Part shown: piece by piece, positions 5,694 through 6,080 of the stretch
How positions within the stretch are numbered: the first letter of the stretch is position 1
How the letters are laid out: each line of letters starts with the position of its first letter
Source of the DNA: Clostridia bacterium
Lineage (GTDB): Bacteria; Bacillota; Clostridia; Oscillospirales; CAG-272
DNA: 6,080 bases
Assembly: GCA_017386965.1 (NCBI GenBank)
Contig: JAFOGE010000186.1
Location: 1 to 6,080 of the forward strand
Reading direction: 5' to 3'
Notes under the pieces: generated by a model
Told to the model about the DNA's origin: nothing
Seen by the model: only the letters and a program-made list of their open reading frames with translations
Database searches by the model: none
Program-made: the position numbers and the translations under genes

Positions 5694-6080
5694 ATGTATT
5701 TATATAATTCTCTGACGAGAACGAGAGATGAATTCGTACCGAACGAGCCCGGCAAGGTCAGCATGTATACCTGCGGCCCGACCGTCTATCACTTTGCGCA
5801 CATCGGCAACCTGCGCACCTATATCATGGAGGATATTCTCGACCGTTACCTGCGCTATGCGGGCTATGAGGTCACGCGCGTGATGAACATCACCGACGTA
5901 GGACATCTGACCTCGGATGCTGACACGGGTGAGGACAAGATGCTCAAGGGCGCAAAGCGAGAGCATAAGACGGTCATGGAGATCGCCAAGTTCTATACCG
6001 ACAAATTCTTCGAGGATTGCGAGGCGCTTCATATCCGCCGTCCCGAGGTGGTTCAGCCCGCTACCGAGTGTGTGGATGAT
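5694..6080 (+). CDS. cysS: cysteinyl-tRNA synthetase, N-terminal part
   Basis: The first 129 codons are present and the gene runs off the right edge in frame. The enzyme joins cysteine to tRNA-Cys using ATP in the cytoplasm. The class I signature is clear: MYTCGPTVYHFAHIGNLRTY (residues 24-43), where HIGN (36-39) is the HIGH motif of this family and C27 is the first zinc ligand that selects cysteine. RVMNITDVGH (62-71) and ADTGEDKM further along are also typical. The remaining zinc ligands and the KMSKS motif lie beyond the window. The ATG is preceded by AAAGGAAG (5677-5684), about 10 bases away. It follows the flavin reductase gene closely and shares its promoter at 5012-5041 in the simplest reading. 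Its first residues (MYLYNSLTRTRDEF) match the normal start of the family. Confidence 0.97.
   Translation, partial: MYLYNSLTRTRDEFVPNEPGKVSMYTCGPTVYHFAHIGNLRTYIMEDILDRYLRYAGYEVTRVMNITDVGHLTSDADTGEDKMLKGAKREHKTVMEIAKFYTDKFFEDCEALHIRRPEVVQPATECVDD

Overview
The window looks like chromosomal DNA from a G+C-rich member of the Clostridia (Firmicutes), probably a gut or environmental anaerobe. The evidence is strong AGGAGG-type ribosome binding sites, sigma-A-type promoters (TTGACA with an extended TGnTATAAT -10), long GC-rich terminators with T-tracts, and products typical of anaerobic Firmicutes: a PflX-type radical SAM protein, a lipoprotein M14 peptidase, a DUF1015 protein and a flavoredoxin-like flavin reductase. 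The genus cannot be named from this sequence alone.

Layout: (1) bases 1-65 (perhaps to 128) hold the 3' end of an unrecognised + strand gene. (2) 167-1108 (+) encodes a membrane-anchored protein of unknown function with a hint of a TIM-barrel-like extracytoplasmic domain. (3) 1176-2069 (-) encodes a PflX/COG1313 radical SAM protein. It converges on gene 2 and shares a hairpin terminator with it. (4) 2070-2277 is a divergent promoter region. (5) 2278-3459 (+) encodes a secreted lipoprotein zinc carboxypeptidase of family M14. (6) 3488-3538 is a strong terminator between convergent genes. (7) 3569-4840 (-) encodes a DUF1015 (COG4198) protein. (8) 4841-5087 is a second divergent promoter region with near-consensus promoters on both strands. 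(9) 5088-5672 (+) encodes a flavin reductase-like protein, followed after 21 bases by (10) cysS, cysteinyl-tRNA synthetase, from 5694 and cut by the window end.

The genes alternate + - + - +, with a terminator at each convergent junction and a promoter pair at each divergent one. The three middle genes therefore look like independent single-gene transcription units, and only the flavin reductase and cysS look like an operon. I see no shared pathway linking them. I found no mobile element, CRISPR array, tRNA, rRNA or obvious defence system, and no convincing new multi-gene system. The points worth a second look are modest: an in-frame amber codon followed by coding-like sequence at the left edge, a GC palindrome in front of gene 2, a hairpin plus six-codon ORF in the M14 leader, an orphan PflX with an extra N-terminal cysteine cluster, and two proteins of unknown function.
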